Positions 41,105 to 52,099 of a stretch of DNA of 64,000 nucleotides are shown here, piece after piece (position 1 is the first letter of the stretch; each line of letters begins with the position of its first letter). The stretch is from assembly GCA_029204225.1 (NCBI GenBank), contig CM055096.1, positions 6,634,316 through 6,698,315 of the forward strand. Direction: 5' to 3'. A program made the position numbers and the translations under genes. A model generated the notes under the pieces. That model made no database searches and was not told the DNA's origin. It was given only the letters and a program-made list of their open reading frames with translations. Source of the DNA: Diphasiastrum complanatum. Lineage: Eukaryota > Streptophyta > Lycopodiopsida > Lycopodiales > Lycopodiaceae.

Positions 41105-41692
41105 ATGGATCAAAGCATAAAGGGTAATCAATCCTATTCTTATCAGATTCGAATGTCAAGTTTAAGTTATCTGAACAACATTGAAGACTTGGCCATCTTC
41201 AACGTCTTCAACAAAATCAGTCTTTTTTGCACAGTATGCATAAATGAACTATTTCTCCACAGCTTGCAGAAATTTACGAAAATTGCCCACAGACAGAAAA
41301 ATAACCGCAACTGCACTGCAAATAGTTTCAACGAAGGCAAATGCAAAGCCCTGTAAATGGCTTTCAACGAAGGCCCCAAAGGCAACCGCAAGTTACTGCC
41401 AAGGCAATGGCTGCAATCTACCGCACTGAACTGTATGAGTCAATCTTATGGTTGTAAGCGAAGACGTGAACCGCAAGCCACCGCCAAGGCAATGGCTACA
41501 ATCTACCGCACCAAACCATGTGAGTCAACCTTACAATCACTTTACGAAGACCAAAACCGAAGGGAACCACAAGCTACATCTTGCGACAAACGTTGTGACC
41601 ATTATGAACCGCCAAGCCAACATTATGGTTCACCTACAACTTCTACTACTAGAACACTTCACGCTCCTAAAGCAGAGCTTAAACCTGGCTGA
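41105..41692 (+). pseudogene. unknown element ORF, broken copy
   Basis: Homologue of the intact 195-codon ORF at 48589-49176. It starts with ATG at 41105 and matches throughout, but a TAA at 41354-41356 interrupts after 83 codons; translation then continues open to 41692. See the intact copy for description. Confidence 0.75.
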
Positions 41693-42029
41693 TATAGGAT
41701 CTGTATAGATGTTGTTACACAGTTCAGATTAAACTAGTCTTCAAGTTGTAATTATAATTATAATGATTCTTTAACAAACAAGAACAATGTGTATAAATAC
41801 ATCTCCAACTCTCATTTAGTTACGAGCTTCATTACAAGCATTGAATGTAATATACAAGCAACATTTTTTCATCATTTATATGTTGTGATTTCATTACATC
41901 AATCTATTTGCTTGTTTAGCTTATTCACTCAATCTGACAGATCACGGACGTCTTTGACTCCTCAACATCTGTTCAGACGATGGTCACCTTTGTCGCCTGA
42001 GGAACGTGTGAATTTTTCAGCACCATTAT
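41693..42029 (+). promoter_or_regulatory. promoter- or LTR-like segment with TATA box
   Basis: Contains GTATAAATAC at 41791-41800. The second copy (49177-49500) lacks about 30 bp including this TATA box. It lies between the unknown ORF and an integrase tail, where coding sequence would be expected, so it is probably an inserted LTR fragment. Confidence 0.5.
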
Positions 42030-42466
42030 TCCAATTTTCGCATTTACTTGCGAAATTCTGGGCAGAAGCTACTGCCACAACCTGTTATGTTTAGAATAGA
42101 TCCAACATTAAAGCCGTCAACAACAAGACTCATTATCAAGTATGGCATGGGCACAAGGCTAGCGTCAGCCATCTAAAAATCTTTGGTTGTATATGATTTG
42201 TTCATATTCCTAAAAGGCTTAGGAAGAGACTGGACGAGAGGTCAAATAAATGTATTTTCACTGGCTATCCTGATGAGCATAAGGCTTATAAAGTTTATGA
42301 TCCATCCACCAATGTAGCATTTGTTTTTAGGGATGTAATATTCAAGGAAGATGCCTTCTGTGATCTCAAACAACCATTGATAAATGATATTGTGTCATTT
42401 CATCCTATATTACACAGCATAGAATCTTTCACTCGCGATGTTTCTTCTACAAAACCTGCAGCTACA
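42030..42466 (+). pseudogene. copia integrase C-terminal region, copy 1
   Basis: Encodes AKFWAEATATTCY, then VWHGHKASVSHLKIFGC, KRLRKRLDERSNKCIFTGYP, DEHKAYKVYDPSTNVAFVFR and DVIFKEDAF, the typical segment between integrase and RT of copia elements. A TAG interrupts at about 42092. It is broken at about 42466, where subtilase fragment B begins in the opposite orientation. Confidence 0.88.
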
Positions 42467-43936
42467 GCTCATGCCAACTTTGAAAAAAAAGGATTAAAGT
42501 GAGCCTCCCATCAAACTCTTGTTGCTCTACAAAACCTACTTTCTACCACGTACATGCAGTAAAAACTTCAGATCATGTGAAGACAGAACTTGGATCATCT
42601 GGTCCTGGGATCGTATCGTCAGTATTCAATACTAGTGGATGAAATGGAATAAATATGAATAGCCCAAGTCTTATATAGACTGCACGTGCATTATTACTAC
42701 TGTAAACTGGAAGTCTAATCTAAAGAACAGTAGTGCTATTACTACTACTTCCTAATGTACCATTGAAGATGCAGGCCAGATCAACACAGGGATTCTCACA
42801 ACGTGTAATCTATTTGTCCATGTCAATGATCCAGAGAGATATACTTGTTCTAATGGCAAGCTGTTTGCTTGGAAATTGGCATGAAAAGAGAGGCGTTGGT
42901 AGGAGCATCAAAGTGCAGAGATGAAGGAAATACTGTGACACTCACACCCTTTGGAGCTTGAATATGCATAGTGTAAGTGGAATTTCCAGAGAATCCCACA
43001 TTAGTCAAGGTTATGATGACGCTTTTGTTCAAATATCCCTAAACGTTTGTTATGGCGATGGAAGGATAGTTGAGATCATTTATACATGGAAGCTCTTCTG
43101 GGCATGAGAAATTGCTGAAGTCGGAGATAAGTTGAATTTGTTCGGAAGTGTAATTTACACCACAAAGGAAGAGAGCGAAGTCGGTAGTATCTGCATCATA
43201 TACTAGGCCTGGATCAGTTGCTTTGGTAGGAGAGATTAGTCCCGATCCATAGCCAAGTGCTCCATCTTTATTGAATTTTTTCTCCGCATCAAGGGGCGTG
43301 GCTGCCATAAGATAGGACAATACAAGATGGTCAAGCAAGGCACTGGTGGTTCACAAGAAAAATAGATCAGCCAATTAATAAATTCTGTAAAATGGAGGAT
43401 AAGATACATGTTGTCATTAGAGTGGACTTGATGGCTGTCGGGCTTCATTTGGGACGAATCAACTTGACAAAAGCTGCAGCACCAGTTACATGTGGGCATG
43501 ACATTGAAATACTTGAGATAATATTGAAAGAAGTTGATCTATTATTGGTACGTTCACTAGAAATAGAGCTAACTGGCGACCAGGTTGCTAGAATATCAAC
43601 GCCAGGAGCTGTTATATCGGGCTGCAAAAACATATAAAAAAGTTATTTCATTGTCAAAGCAATCTATAGGGAATAGAAATGGGCTTTCTAAATAGATCTT
43701 GGATATAAAGACAACCTTGAGAATGTCTGGAGTAATAACGTTGGGACCCCGAGATGAAAAAATTGTAGTTTGAGGAACGAGACTGTCGTCCACAGTTGTA
43801 ACGCTTAGTAGAATATTTGCCACGGGAGAGCTGCTACATGCTACAAGATGAGATGATGAACAAAAATACACAATCATCCTAAAAAAAAGAAACATATCGT
43901 TGGAAAGAAAACTGATGCAACCAAAAGGCTGGAAAG
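42467..43936 (-). pseudogene. subtilase gene fragment B
   Basis: Reverse-complement copy of source 19062-20530: part of intron 8, exons 9-11 with their introns, and the 3' flank. Decay includes TGG to TGA in the PKWSP block (near 43448), CAG to TAG in the VQGYLN block (near 43040), loss of the Gly-Thr before the catalytic Ser (SGTSMS became SSISMS), and a frameshift near the DAPYQRL block. Introns are retained, so it arose by DNA duplication. Its inner edge (source 19062) nearly meets that of fragment A (source 19054). It cannot encode an active protease. Confidence 0.95.
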
Positions 43937-43937
43937 T

Positions 43938-44771
43938 AAGAGCAAGAATCTGAGACAGTGAGAAGGAAACCGGCGATTGAAGCAGGCCACAACAGCTCTG
44001 GGACGACTAGCCCTGATCTTAGAATAATCGGTGGCAATACCATGTCTTGATATCACATGTCCAAGCACCACTCCGTGAGAAACCCATATCTGGTATTTTT
44101 CTGGATTTAGAGAAATCTGATATTTGCGGCATCTTTCAAAGAGTTTCTCCAATCGATCCAGGTGGTCTGTATCTGTACCTATGAACTCCCAAGTCGTCCA
44201 AGTAAATTTCAAGTAATTTCTGCAGATAATCTTTAAAGGCAAATTGCATTACTCTTTGGAATGAACTTGGTGCATTACAGAGTCCAAACGGCATTACTTT
44301 GTAAGCATAGGTGCCCCATTCTGTTGCAAAAGCAGTTTTGTGACGATCGACAGGTGCAATCTTAACCTGATTGTAACCACTAAATCCATCCAGGAAACTA
44401 TAAGCTTCTGCTCCAACAAGGCGATCCAAAATGCTTTCAGTAAAAGGCAACGGAAAGTGATCCTTCCATGTCACTTTATTCAATGCTTTGAGATTCACAC
44501 AGATTCGCAATTTCTCATTTTTCTTAAGAACAATGACAATCGGTGAAATCCATTCGGTATGCTCAATCTCATAAATGAAATTGGCGTCAAGCAATCTCTG
44601 AAGTTCTTTCTTTATCAGATCTGCCACATTGGGATTACGGCGATAGAACTTTGTAACCTTTGGTACTGCATCAGGTACTAACGGTATGGTATGTTCAATG
44701 ACTGATGTCGGAATACTCTTCAAATCTTGATAAGTCCATGCAAAATAATCTTGATACTTAATAAGTAGCAA
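43938..44771 (-). pseudogene. gypsy reverse transcriptase
   Basis: RT domain in minus orientation from 44771: HTIPLVPDAVPKVTKFYRRN, then a KKELQRLLDANFIYEIEHTEW block, WISPIVIVLKKN, KLRICVNLKALNKVTWKDHF, PLPFTESILDRL, FSGYNQVKIA, the YKVMPFGLCNAPSSFQRVM block and the catalytic YLDD (near 44195). A frameshift near 44165 shifts the reading to LDRLEKLFERCRKYQISLNP and GVVLGHVISRHGIATD. The sequence ends at the joint with the subtilase fragment. The pattern is that of a Ty3/gypsy RT. Upstream, no protease domain was found between gag and RT. Confidence 0.92.
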
Positions 44772-44786
44772 ACGGAGTGCTTGATA

Positions 44787-45794
44787 CTATTCAGGAGTAA
44801 GTTGTGATCCCACTTGTATAATCTTTTCTGGTTCTCCTGGTTTTGCAAGATTCATTGGCTGCATCCTAGATGGGCCATCGTAAACCTCTTTAGATTCTGA
44901 CATGTGTTCTTCAGGTTCATGATGTGCTTTAGGTAACATGATAACCACATCATCCAGTGTATAACATTTAAAATGCTCTGGCATATCATGCTAGACTACA
45001 TTTGCTTGTTCTTTTTCGAAAGGACTTGTCTTGGATCTTCGTTTAGTCTTCTTAGCAGGAATTGATTGTGGAGGTGATGACTTTCGGGATGACAAATCTT
45101 TCTTCTCATGTGAAGACTTCCTGGACGATGATGTCTTGCTGGAGATCTGACTTGAAGAATCATTCTTGACTTTTCCTTTGTCTTTATCCAATAGAGGTGG
45201 CACTTCCTTTAAATCGATCTTTTGAGGGAGATTTTTCCATTTCAGGACCGTATTATAATGTTGCTTTGCTTGTTTCTTCGTCATCAAACATGTCATCATG
45301 TCTCCCTTCAATATAACTGCTTTGGGTGCATGTCTGATCTGTTTAGGTAGACCTGACAGAAACCACATAATCATGGCATTTTCATTAATCAGCTTAGGCT
45401 CACATTCAGATCTAAGACATTTCACTCTTTCGATATAATCTCAAACCATTTCCCGCTTTCCCATTTTAATTTTACTTAAAAGTAGGAAAGGGTCTTCCAT
45501 AAACTTCTGCGGTTTGAACCGTGTGATAAGGGCTCGTTTAACAATCTCCCAATCTGTACGCTCAGTTTCATCTTGGTTATAGTACCAATCTTGTGCTGCG
45601 CCTGTTAAGGCCATACGAAACAGCTTAAGTTTATCTTGAGGATAAATCTCACCATAGACCTCACAAAATTCAGCATAGATCTGAAGAAATCGAACTGGAT
45701 CTGTTAATCCATTATATTTGGGTAGATCCAATCGGGGTGCTCTTCTAACAATAATTGGATTGACCTCCTGTGGAGCACCTCCAGTGGCAGCCAT
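44787..45794 (-). pseudogene. gypsy gag, same frame as RT, in-frame stops
   Basis: Starts MAATGGAPQEVNPIIVRR and has the Retrotrans_gag pattern: APRLDLPKYNGLTDPVRFLQ, MALTGAAQDWYYNQDE, EIVKRALITRFKPQKF, EDPFLLLSKIKMGKREMV. TGA at 45441-45443, then stops near 44991 and 44787 interrupt a reading frame that otherwise stays in phase into RT to 44136. After the gag core come Lys/Ser-rich segments (SSRKSSHEKKDLSSRKSSPP). No zinc knuckle or DxG protease is visible, so a deletion probably removed them. Confidence 0.88.
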
Positions 45795-46964
45795 TTAGAT
45801 CAATTTGATAATGTGATTGGATATAGATTTTTCCAAAAACTATCTCAGATTAGATCTGCTAGCTCTATTCCACTTTTCAAGAATCTGATTCTACATGATA
45901 AAAACTACCCAAAATTCGATCAATCGATACTTCTCAAAAAATGATAAATCTCTCAGAGTCCAATTCAGAATATATCAGATCTGATCCAAATTTTGACAGA
46001 GACTTGATCTAGAAAATCAGAAATAAAAATAGGACTGGCGAAGGTTGTCTAGGCAAAGGTTGTCTCGGCGAAGGTTCAACAGTGCTATTTTGGAATAAAA
46101 ACTCTCTGAACACTTTTCTGGAAATTTCTTGGGAAATAACGTTCGCCGACTTCTCAGATGGAAGATCTGACACAGATAAAACTATGGACAATCGGACGAA
46201 GGTTTCTGACACAAGAAAATACAGTTTTTGTGATCTGGCGAGGGTAAAAATCAAGATTTTTTGTGATCTGATCAAGATAAATCTTCGTCGAACTCAAAAA
46301 TAGTATTTTTATATAAATAGAATGTTCTGGAAACTCGGCGAAGGTTTGGGCGAAGGATCAAGAGTAATACTGGTAATTTTGCAAAAAAATGACTTTTTTG
46401 ACAAAAATATGACAATATGACAACTGATCCTCTGAAAACCTTTTTATTTTTGGTATTATTCTTCGTCGACCTGGCAATAGATAGATCTAAATCACATCTA
46501 AGCATAGTAAATTGGGCGAAGGTTCTTTTTCTGTATTTTTTAGGATTTTGATAATTTTTTGTGGTTTTTGGTGGTTTTTCTGATGTTTCTGAAAATCTGC
46601 TGGGAATTAATCTTCGCCCTTCAAATTGGAGGTGTCTACAACTCGGTGAAGGTTTCTTGATTGAGGGTAAAAAGTTCTGGGCTCTGATGACGCTTTTTGC
46701 CTCTTTTTGACCAAATTTGACAAATTTGACCGATACTTTCTCTGATATCTCAGATCCAAATGGATCTTAAGATTGGTGATCTGAATAGCTTTCCCTGTTT
46801 AATAATCAAATTAGATTTCAAACAAGCAAATCCACTCAAAACCTAGCAAAATCAATCCCAAACTAACCCTACAATGCAGTTTTAACACTATTCATGCCAC
46901 GACAAGATGTCTAATGCAAGCTAACCATCAGCCAAACATGCTGCAAACTGAAAAAATTGGCGTA
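45795..46964 (-). other. gypsy leader (minus strand)
   Basis: Non-coding leader with repeated short GGCGAAGGTT motifs (at least eight occurrences between 46020 and 46640). Part of it (46263-46525) is duplicated at 39760-40040. Confidence 0.7.
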
Positions 46965-46984
46965 GCTCCCCGGCAACGGCGCCA
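46965..46984 (-). promoter_or_regulatory. gypsy primer-binding site (minus strand)
   Basis: Complement reads TGGCGCCGTTGCCGGGGAGC, four bases after the LTR end. This is the plant gypsy Tat/Athila-type primer-binding motif. Confidence 0.88.
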
Positions 46985-46988
46985 AAAT

Positions 46989-47746
46989 TGTAGTGGGTTT
47001 CTTTCCTTGCCTAATTTGAATCCAAGATCTAGTCAATCTAGCATCAAAGAGACGGAGTTAGTTGTCACGCAGAGGTTTGTTCCCATGAAAGCGATAGTAT
47101 AGTTCAGATTTCAACATGAATGGAGGATCTAACACTAACATCCATTAACACTAAGCATTAACACTACATCCATTAACCCTACTTCCATTAACCCTAAATC
47201 AACAACAATGATAGAAACTTACTCTTCTCTCTCTCCCTTTCTCTCTCACAAAAAGCATAAGAAATAGCAATCCCAATAATGATCAGATCCAACAATTAGC
47301 AAAATCCAAAGAAACCATGAGAAATGGAGGAGAAGAGAGGAAGAGCAAGGACATTCATCAATCCATTTCTAAATAGGACCAATCTGCTTTATTGAAATGA
47401 GAAAATGAACATCAGGAGCAACTTGAGCTGGTCCCTTTTTATAGTAGAGAGGAGGACCCTGGCCTCTGAATCATATTGCTCTAGTCTTGCCTCTCTTTTT
47501 ATTCAAATTTAAAAAAGTGTGGGAACCATCAAAATTGGAGGGAAACCCAACTTTACTCACTAACTTGACATTTAGGCCATGCGACATTAAAAGTCCCGCA
47601 AAAAGGCCTAAAGTCCTTTTATTAACATTCTAATTAATCAAATAACTATGTGATCATTGGGTTAGACTTACACACGCAGGGTGCCAAATCCCTCTCACTT
47701 ATTAACTAGGGTTAAGGTTGCCTTGGGATCCGCAAACCCTCCAACA
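46989..47746 (-). repeat. gypsy 5' LTR (about 758 bp)
   Basis: In minus orientation begins TGTTGGAGGGTTTGCGG and ends CCCACTACA. Related to 22571-23350, which is the 3' LTR of another copy. Includes CATTAACCCTA-type repeats and a TTTTTATAG box. Confidence 0.85.
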
Positions 47747-47881
47747 ATGTTTATATGCATTCAGAAATATAGTACAAAATATCAATCCTCATGATCATCG
47801 AAAATGTGACTGTAAATATATAAAAAAAGTATGGGCTTTACTATGAAAAATAGAAAAAGCTACCTAGGTTGAGTTAGGGGG
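47747..47881 (+). repeat. element 3' end before LTR copy 2
   Basis: Matches 40279-40408 (ATGTTTATATGCATTC... to the purine tract GAGTTAGGGGG). It marks the start of the second copy of the 40.3-42.5 kb block. Confidence 0.8.
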
Positions 47882-48497
47882 TGTATTAACTTTTTGTGTC
47901 TCCATCCACATGTTAGTAGTTGATTAGGCCAAAGTAGAGGTTGATGTGGCTCGAGCTACCTTAATCTTATTACACTTGTCATGATGAGGCTGGATGTGTG
48001 AAATTTTCCTATTTGTTGGCATGAGATCTAGTGACCAATCAAAAGAGAAATATCCAACAATTTGGTCCAATCAAGTTTGAGAGCTCATATGTCACTCAAC
48101 CAATCAAATTTGGAGGAGTTAAAAAGAGGTCTGATCATAAGCTACTCCTCCCTACCTCAAGTACCTATTAGAGAGATAGATTCATTTCTATGTAAGTTTT
48201 TTTGGAGTTCATGAGAGTTTTTACATTTTGAGCTATTTTGGATTTCTCTCCCTACCCGAGGATTGGTACTTGTATCCTCTCTCTACTCGAGAGGAAGGCT
48301 TCTTTGTACTTAGTTTTTTCATCCACAAGTCTCCACATGTGTGAATGTACTTTAGTGAATGGTATATGCATGTTTCATTGTGCTCTTTCCTTGAGATAGA
48401 CCTTGGAATTCAATCTATGCTTGATCTTTGTGCAATCACCCACATCTTAGGAGATCAATCACACTTTTGGGGTGTCCCACACGAGTGAAATTAAATA
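47882..48497 (+). mobile_element. copia LTR with primer-binding site, copy 2
   Basis: About 616 bp, nearly identical by eye to 40409-41012, followed by TGGTATCAGAGCCTACC at 48498. Carries the same CCAAT boxes and CACACGAGTG (48478-48487). Confidence 0.82.
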
Positions 48498-48588
48498 TGG
48501 TATCAGAGCCTACCTAAGATATCCATGGGTACATCAAGAGTGATGAAAATTTTGCCTTCAAACCAAGGTTGCATCGGAATCTTCATCC

Positions 48589-49176
48589 ATGGATCAAAGC
48601 ATAAAGGGTAATCAATCCTATTCTTATCACATTCGAATTTCAAGTTTAAGTTCTCTGAACAACATTGAAGACTTGGCCATCTTCAACGTCTTCAACAAAA
48701 TCAGTCTTTTTTGCACAGTCTGCATAAATGAACTATTTCTCCACAGCTTGCAGAAATTTACGGAAATTGCCCACAGACAGAAAAATAATCGCAACTGCAC
48801 TACAAACGGTTTCAACGAAGGCAAACGCAAAGCCCTGCAAATGGCTTTCAACGAAGGCACCAAAGGCAACCGCAAGTTACTGCCAAGGCAATGGCTGCAA
48901 TCTACTACACTGAACTGTATGAGTCAATCTTACGGTTGTAAGCGAAGACGTGAACCGCAAGCCACCGCCAAGGCAATGGCTACAATCTACCGCACTGAAC
49001 CATGTGAGTCAATCTTACGATCATTTTACGAAGACCAAAACCGAAGGGAACCACAAGCTACATCTTGCGACCAACATTATGACCGTTACAAACCGCCAAG
49101 CCAACATTATGGTTCACCTATGGCTTCTACTACTAGAACACTTCACGCTCCCGAAGTAGAGCTTAAACCTGACTGA
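48589..49176 (+). CDS. unknown 195-residue ORF in the gag position
   Basis: Intact ATG-to-TGA frame about 75 bp after the primer-binding site. The first 25 or so residues (MDQSIKGNQSYSYHIRISSL) resemble the start of copia gag proteins, where a G-x-N-Y-x-x-W-K-x-x-M pattern is usual. The rest is not gag: it contains a Phe/Leu-rich stretch (FNVFNKISLFCTVCINELF) and repeated short modules (GNRKLLPRQWLQST, RREPQATAKAMATIYRT, RREPQATSC) and is basic overall. No zinc knuckle. A second copy at 41105-41692 has one stop. The function is unknown; it may simply be a decayed gag replaced by inserted sequence that happens to stay open. Confidence 0.45.
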   Translation: MDQSIKGNQSYSYHIRISSLSSLNNIEDLAIFNVFNKISLFCTVCINELFLHSLQKFTEIAHRQKNNRNCTTNGFNEGKRKALQMAFNEGTKGNRKLLPRQWLQSTTLNCMSQSYGCKRRREPQATAKAMATIYRTEPCESILRSFYEDQNRREPQATSCDQHYDRYKPPSQHYGSPMASTTRTLHAPEVELKPD

Positions 49177-49499
49177 TATACGATCTGTATAGATGTCGTT
49201 ACACAATTCAGATTAAACTAGTCTTCAAGTTGTAATTATGGTTATAATGATTCTTTAACAAATAAGAACAATGTGTATTAGATACGAGCTTCATTACAAG
49301 CATTGAATGTAATATACAAGCAACATTTTTTCATCATTTATGTGTTGTGATTTCATTACATCAATCTATTTGCTTGTTTAGCTCGTTCACTCAATCTAAC
49401 ATATCACGGACGTCTTTGAGTCCTCAGCATGTGTTCAGACGATGGTCGCTTGAGGAACGTGTGCATTTTTCTGCACCATTATTCCATATTGAATTTTTG
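49177..49499 (+). other. LTR-like segment, copy 2 without TATA
   Basis: Copy of 41693-42029 lacking about 30 bp that include the GTATAAATAC box. No coding region. Confidence 0.5.
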
Positions 49500-50431
49500 C
49501 ACTTACTTGCGAAATTCTGGGCAAAAGCTACTGCCACAACCTGTTATATTTAGAATAGATCCAACATTAAAGCCGTCAACAACAAGACTCATTATCAAGT
49601 ATGGCATGGACACAAGGCTAGCGTCAGCCATCTAAAAATCTTTGGTTGTATATGGTTTGTTCATATTCCTAAAAGGCTTAGGAAGAAACTGGACGAGAGG
49701 TCAAATAAATGTATTTTCATTGGCTATCCTGATGAGCATAAGGCTTATAAAGTTTATGATCCATCCACCAATGTAGCATTTGTTTTTAGAGATGTAATAT
49801 TCGAGGAAGATGCCTTATGTGATCTCAAACATCCATTGATAAATGATACTGTGTCATTTCATCCTATTTTACACAACATAGAATCTTTCACTAGTGATGT
49901 TTCTTCTACAAAACCTGCAGCTATAGCTACTTAAGCCGAGCATCCGACAGCACCTACTACTAGACCAGACCATGCTAGCTCGAGCAGATCTGAACAAAAT
50001 CAAGAAGAAGCGCCATTGCAATCTGGTCAACCAATTGTTCGAAGATCCTCAAGGACTCGAACAGTTCTTGAGAGGTATGCACCTCAATCTTTCTGGACCC
50101 TAGCTGAAGCAATCAACTCTAAGGATGCTATGAAGTGTGAAGAAGCTATGGAAAGTGAGTACAACTCACTTTTAACAAACCAGACCTAGACACTAGTCAA
50201 CTTTCCCACTCACAAGAGAGTTATTGATACCAAGTGGATCTTCAAGAAGAAGATTAACTCTGACGGTTCCATCGCAAAATGGAAAGCATGGCTAGTTGCA
50301 AAAAAATTCACTCAAGTCCAAAAAGTGGATTATCAAGAAATTTTTAGTCTTGTTGTCAAAATGCAGTCAATCAGGACTCTGATTGTGTTAGTAGCGACGG
50401 AAGACCTCAAAATACAACAAATGGATGTCTG
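49500..50431 (+). pseudogene. copia integrase tail to RT start, copy 2
   Basis: Extends further than copy 1: AKFWAKATATTCYI, VWHGHKASVSHLKIFGC, NKCIFIGYPDEHKAYKVYD, DVIFEEDALC, then a Ser/Pro-rich linker (AEHPTAPTTRPDHASSSRSE), VRRSSRTRTVLERYAPQSFW, EAINSKDAMKCEEAMESEYN, and RT up to IQQMDV at 50431. Stops occur near 49552, 49934 and 50189. RT lacks the YVDD part because the sequence switches to a gag-like block at 50432. Inactive. Confidence 0.9.
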
Positions 50432-50750
50432 ATAGCTGAGAAAGTCAAGAAATTGGCAACCGAGGAAATCCGGCAAGTTTTATCAGGACTCTTGGCACAC
50501 TCATTGTCCAAATTTATTAGTGATGAACTACAACGGGAGCCTATGTCAACGGAACGACAAGAAGGCAGTTCAGCACCAGTTCTAAGGAAAAGTACAGTCA
50601 CGCAGCCTTCAGATGGAAAGTACAATGACCAGGGAAAGACTAAAGTTGATGATTGCTCTTCAACGAGCAAACGCCAATTTGGGGTATACTCATTTTTCAA
50701 AGGCCAAATCCAGATAATCCAAGCCCAAATAGGCTTCAGCCAATACCTTT
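50432..50750 (+). pseudogene. gypsy gag-like tail fused to copia RT, copy 2
   Basis: Open frame 50453-50752 matches the C-terminal part of the 36.7-38.2 kb gag-like protein (ATEEIRQVLSGLLAHSLSKF and DDCSSTSKRQFGVYSFFKGQ). The joint with copia RT is at the same base as at about 24941. Confidence 0.85.
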
Positions 50751-50995
50751 GATCATACACTCACCAACATTTGGCATGTGAACCACTTTCTTGGTTCCAA
50801 CATAAGAGATCAAAGAAGTAAAGAACTCCTTGTGACATGTGTGAACTAGATCCACCATGAATGCTTATCACTTCCACTTGACATTAGACTTGAAGAAGAC
50901 ATCATGAGAAAATCACAAGAATCTAGATCCTCATTAGAAGTACAAATTTTTTTTTGCTTGCTACCTTCATTACTTTGCTTCTTATGACATTCATC
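50751..50995 (-). pseudogene. copia protease-region fragment (minus strand), copy 2
   Basis: Short copy of 25236-25505: the complement encodes the segment around the protease (SHMSQGVLYFF-type decayed sequence, VGTKKVVHMPN). A short deletion relative to copy A removed the DSG region. Confidence 0.75.
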
Positions 50996-51690
50996 TGCAA
51001 AAATCAAATCCTAAGGCATTTCGTCAGAGTGACACATTTTTCACATCTTCACCAATGTTCATTTTAGCGAAGGCTGACGTCACGGCCCTTTCTATGCTCT
51101 TCCCATACAACTGTGCTAACAGATTTAACAACGACAGCAACCACCCACGATCTCCTACAGACAACACATCCACTTTGTACTTTCTTCATCTGCACACTTG
51201 TAAATTATGTATATATGCTGGATACCACCTGCGTATCCAATGTGTGTGTAAAATAGAGCATGTACCAAAAGCCTATGAGAGATAGACGAAGTAGATGCCT
51301 TCGCGCATTGATTCTTATGTATTGTCAATAACATGTTCATTTCTTTTATAGATTGGATTAGCTTCGTAGAGCACGCCGTTTCGCCCGCTATTTTCTTGTG
51401 CTCTACCGCAATATTGACATGTATATTTTGCTATACTTAATCTGACAACAACTCTTTTTTCCTGCGTTCAGATTTGTGTCGATATTGCTATGCTTTTCTT
51501 TCATTCTGTCTGACATTCTTGCTGCTCAATCTGGTAATCTGTTCTTAGCGAGTTATTATTAGTCTAGCTGTCGACAACTATTATCTAGTCTTGCCTTTCG
51601 TGAATCATTCGCGACTGATTATCAGTCGAGCTCAGTCTAGCTCTTTCGCGAATTTCTCAGGACTAATAATTTGTCTAGCTATGTCCATGA
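50996..51690. repeat. LTR-like insertion related to 1.21-1.50 kb
   Basis: Interrupts the duplicated copia gag region relative to copy A. Contains a TATGTATATATGC TATA-like box and TTCGCG-rich blocks near 51600-51650. It replaces the gag coding region of the minus-strand copia. Exact ends were not fixed. Confidence 0.5.
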
Positions 51691-52099
51691 GTTCATTCAA
51701 TTCAAGTAAGGAATCCATCCTCACTTTCCAAGTAGAGTAGTTTGATGAACTCAACCTATCATTAGTTTCTAACATGATCCCACCATTGGAAGCCATGAAT
51801 ATAATGATTCTTCAACTTTTAGGCTCTTTCCTAATGCACCTAGCACTCACTTTTCTCTCAACAAATGATGGATAAGGAGATCTCAGAAGATCTAGGACCC
51901 TAAAACACTTCTATCTTAAACCTGGCTGGTCTCCAAGCATAGAAAGGAAGATTAAAACACATGCAACACTTTGCACACACTAAGAATTGATTACAAACTC
52001 AAACCAACCTGAACACACTCTTGCTTAAGCTCTCAAACTTTCCAACAAGTGACCAAATCAAGTTCTGGTGTGAAGAATTACTTGCATTCTTAGAAAATA
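51691..52099 (-). repeat. copia gag start and leader, copy B (left part)
   Basis: Matches about 26168-26569. Interrupted exactly at 52099 by the copia insertion 52100-56483, after which the match resumes. Confidence 0.85.

Larger units (their letters stand above)
43937..47746 (-). mobile_element. gypsy element 5' half (minus strand)
   Basis: In minus orientation: 5' LTR (47746-46989), primer-binding site, leader, gag and the start of pol with RT, truncated at 43937 where subtilase fragment B begins. The right boundary of the LTR is precise because the sequence 47747 onward (ATGTTTATATGC) also occurs at about 40279 without the element. RNase H, integrase and 3' LTR are missing. Confidence 0.85.

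Noticed and set aside
42467-43936. A second functional subtilase gene
   Set aside because: In-frame stops, a frameshift, loss of the Gly-Thr before the catalytic Ser, and no first eight exons.
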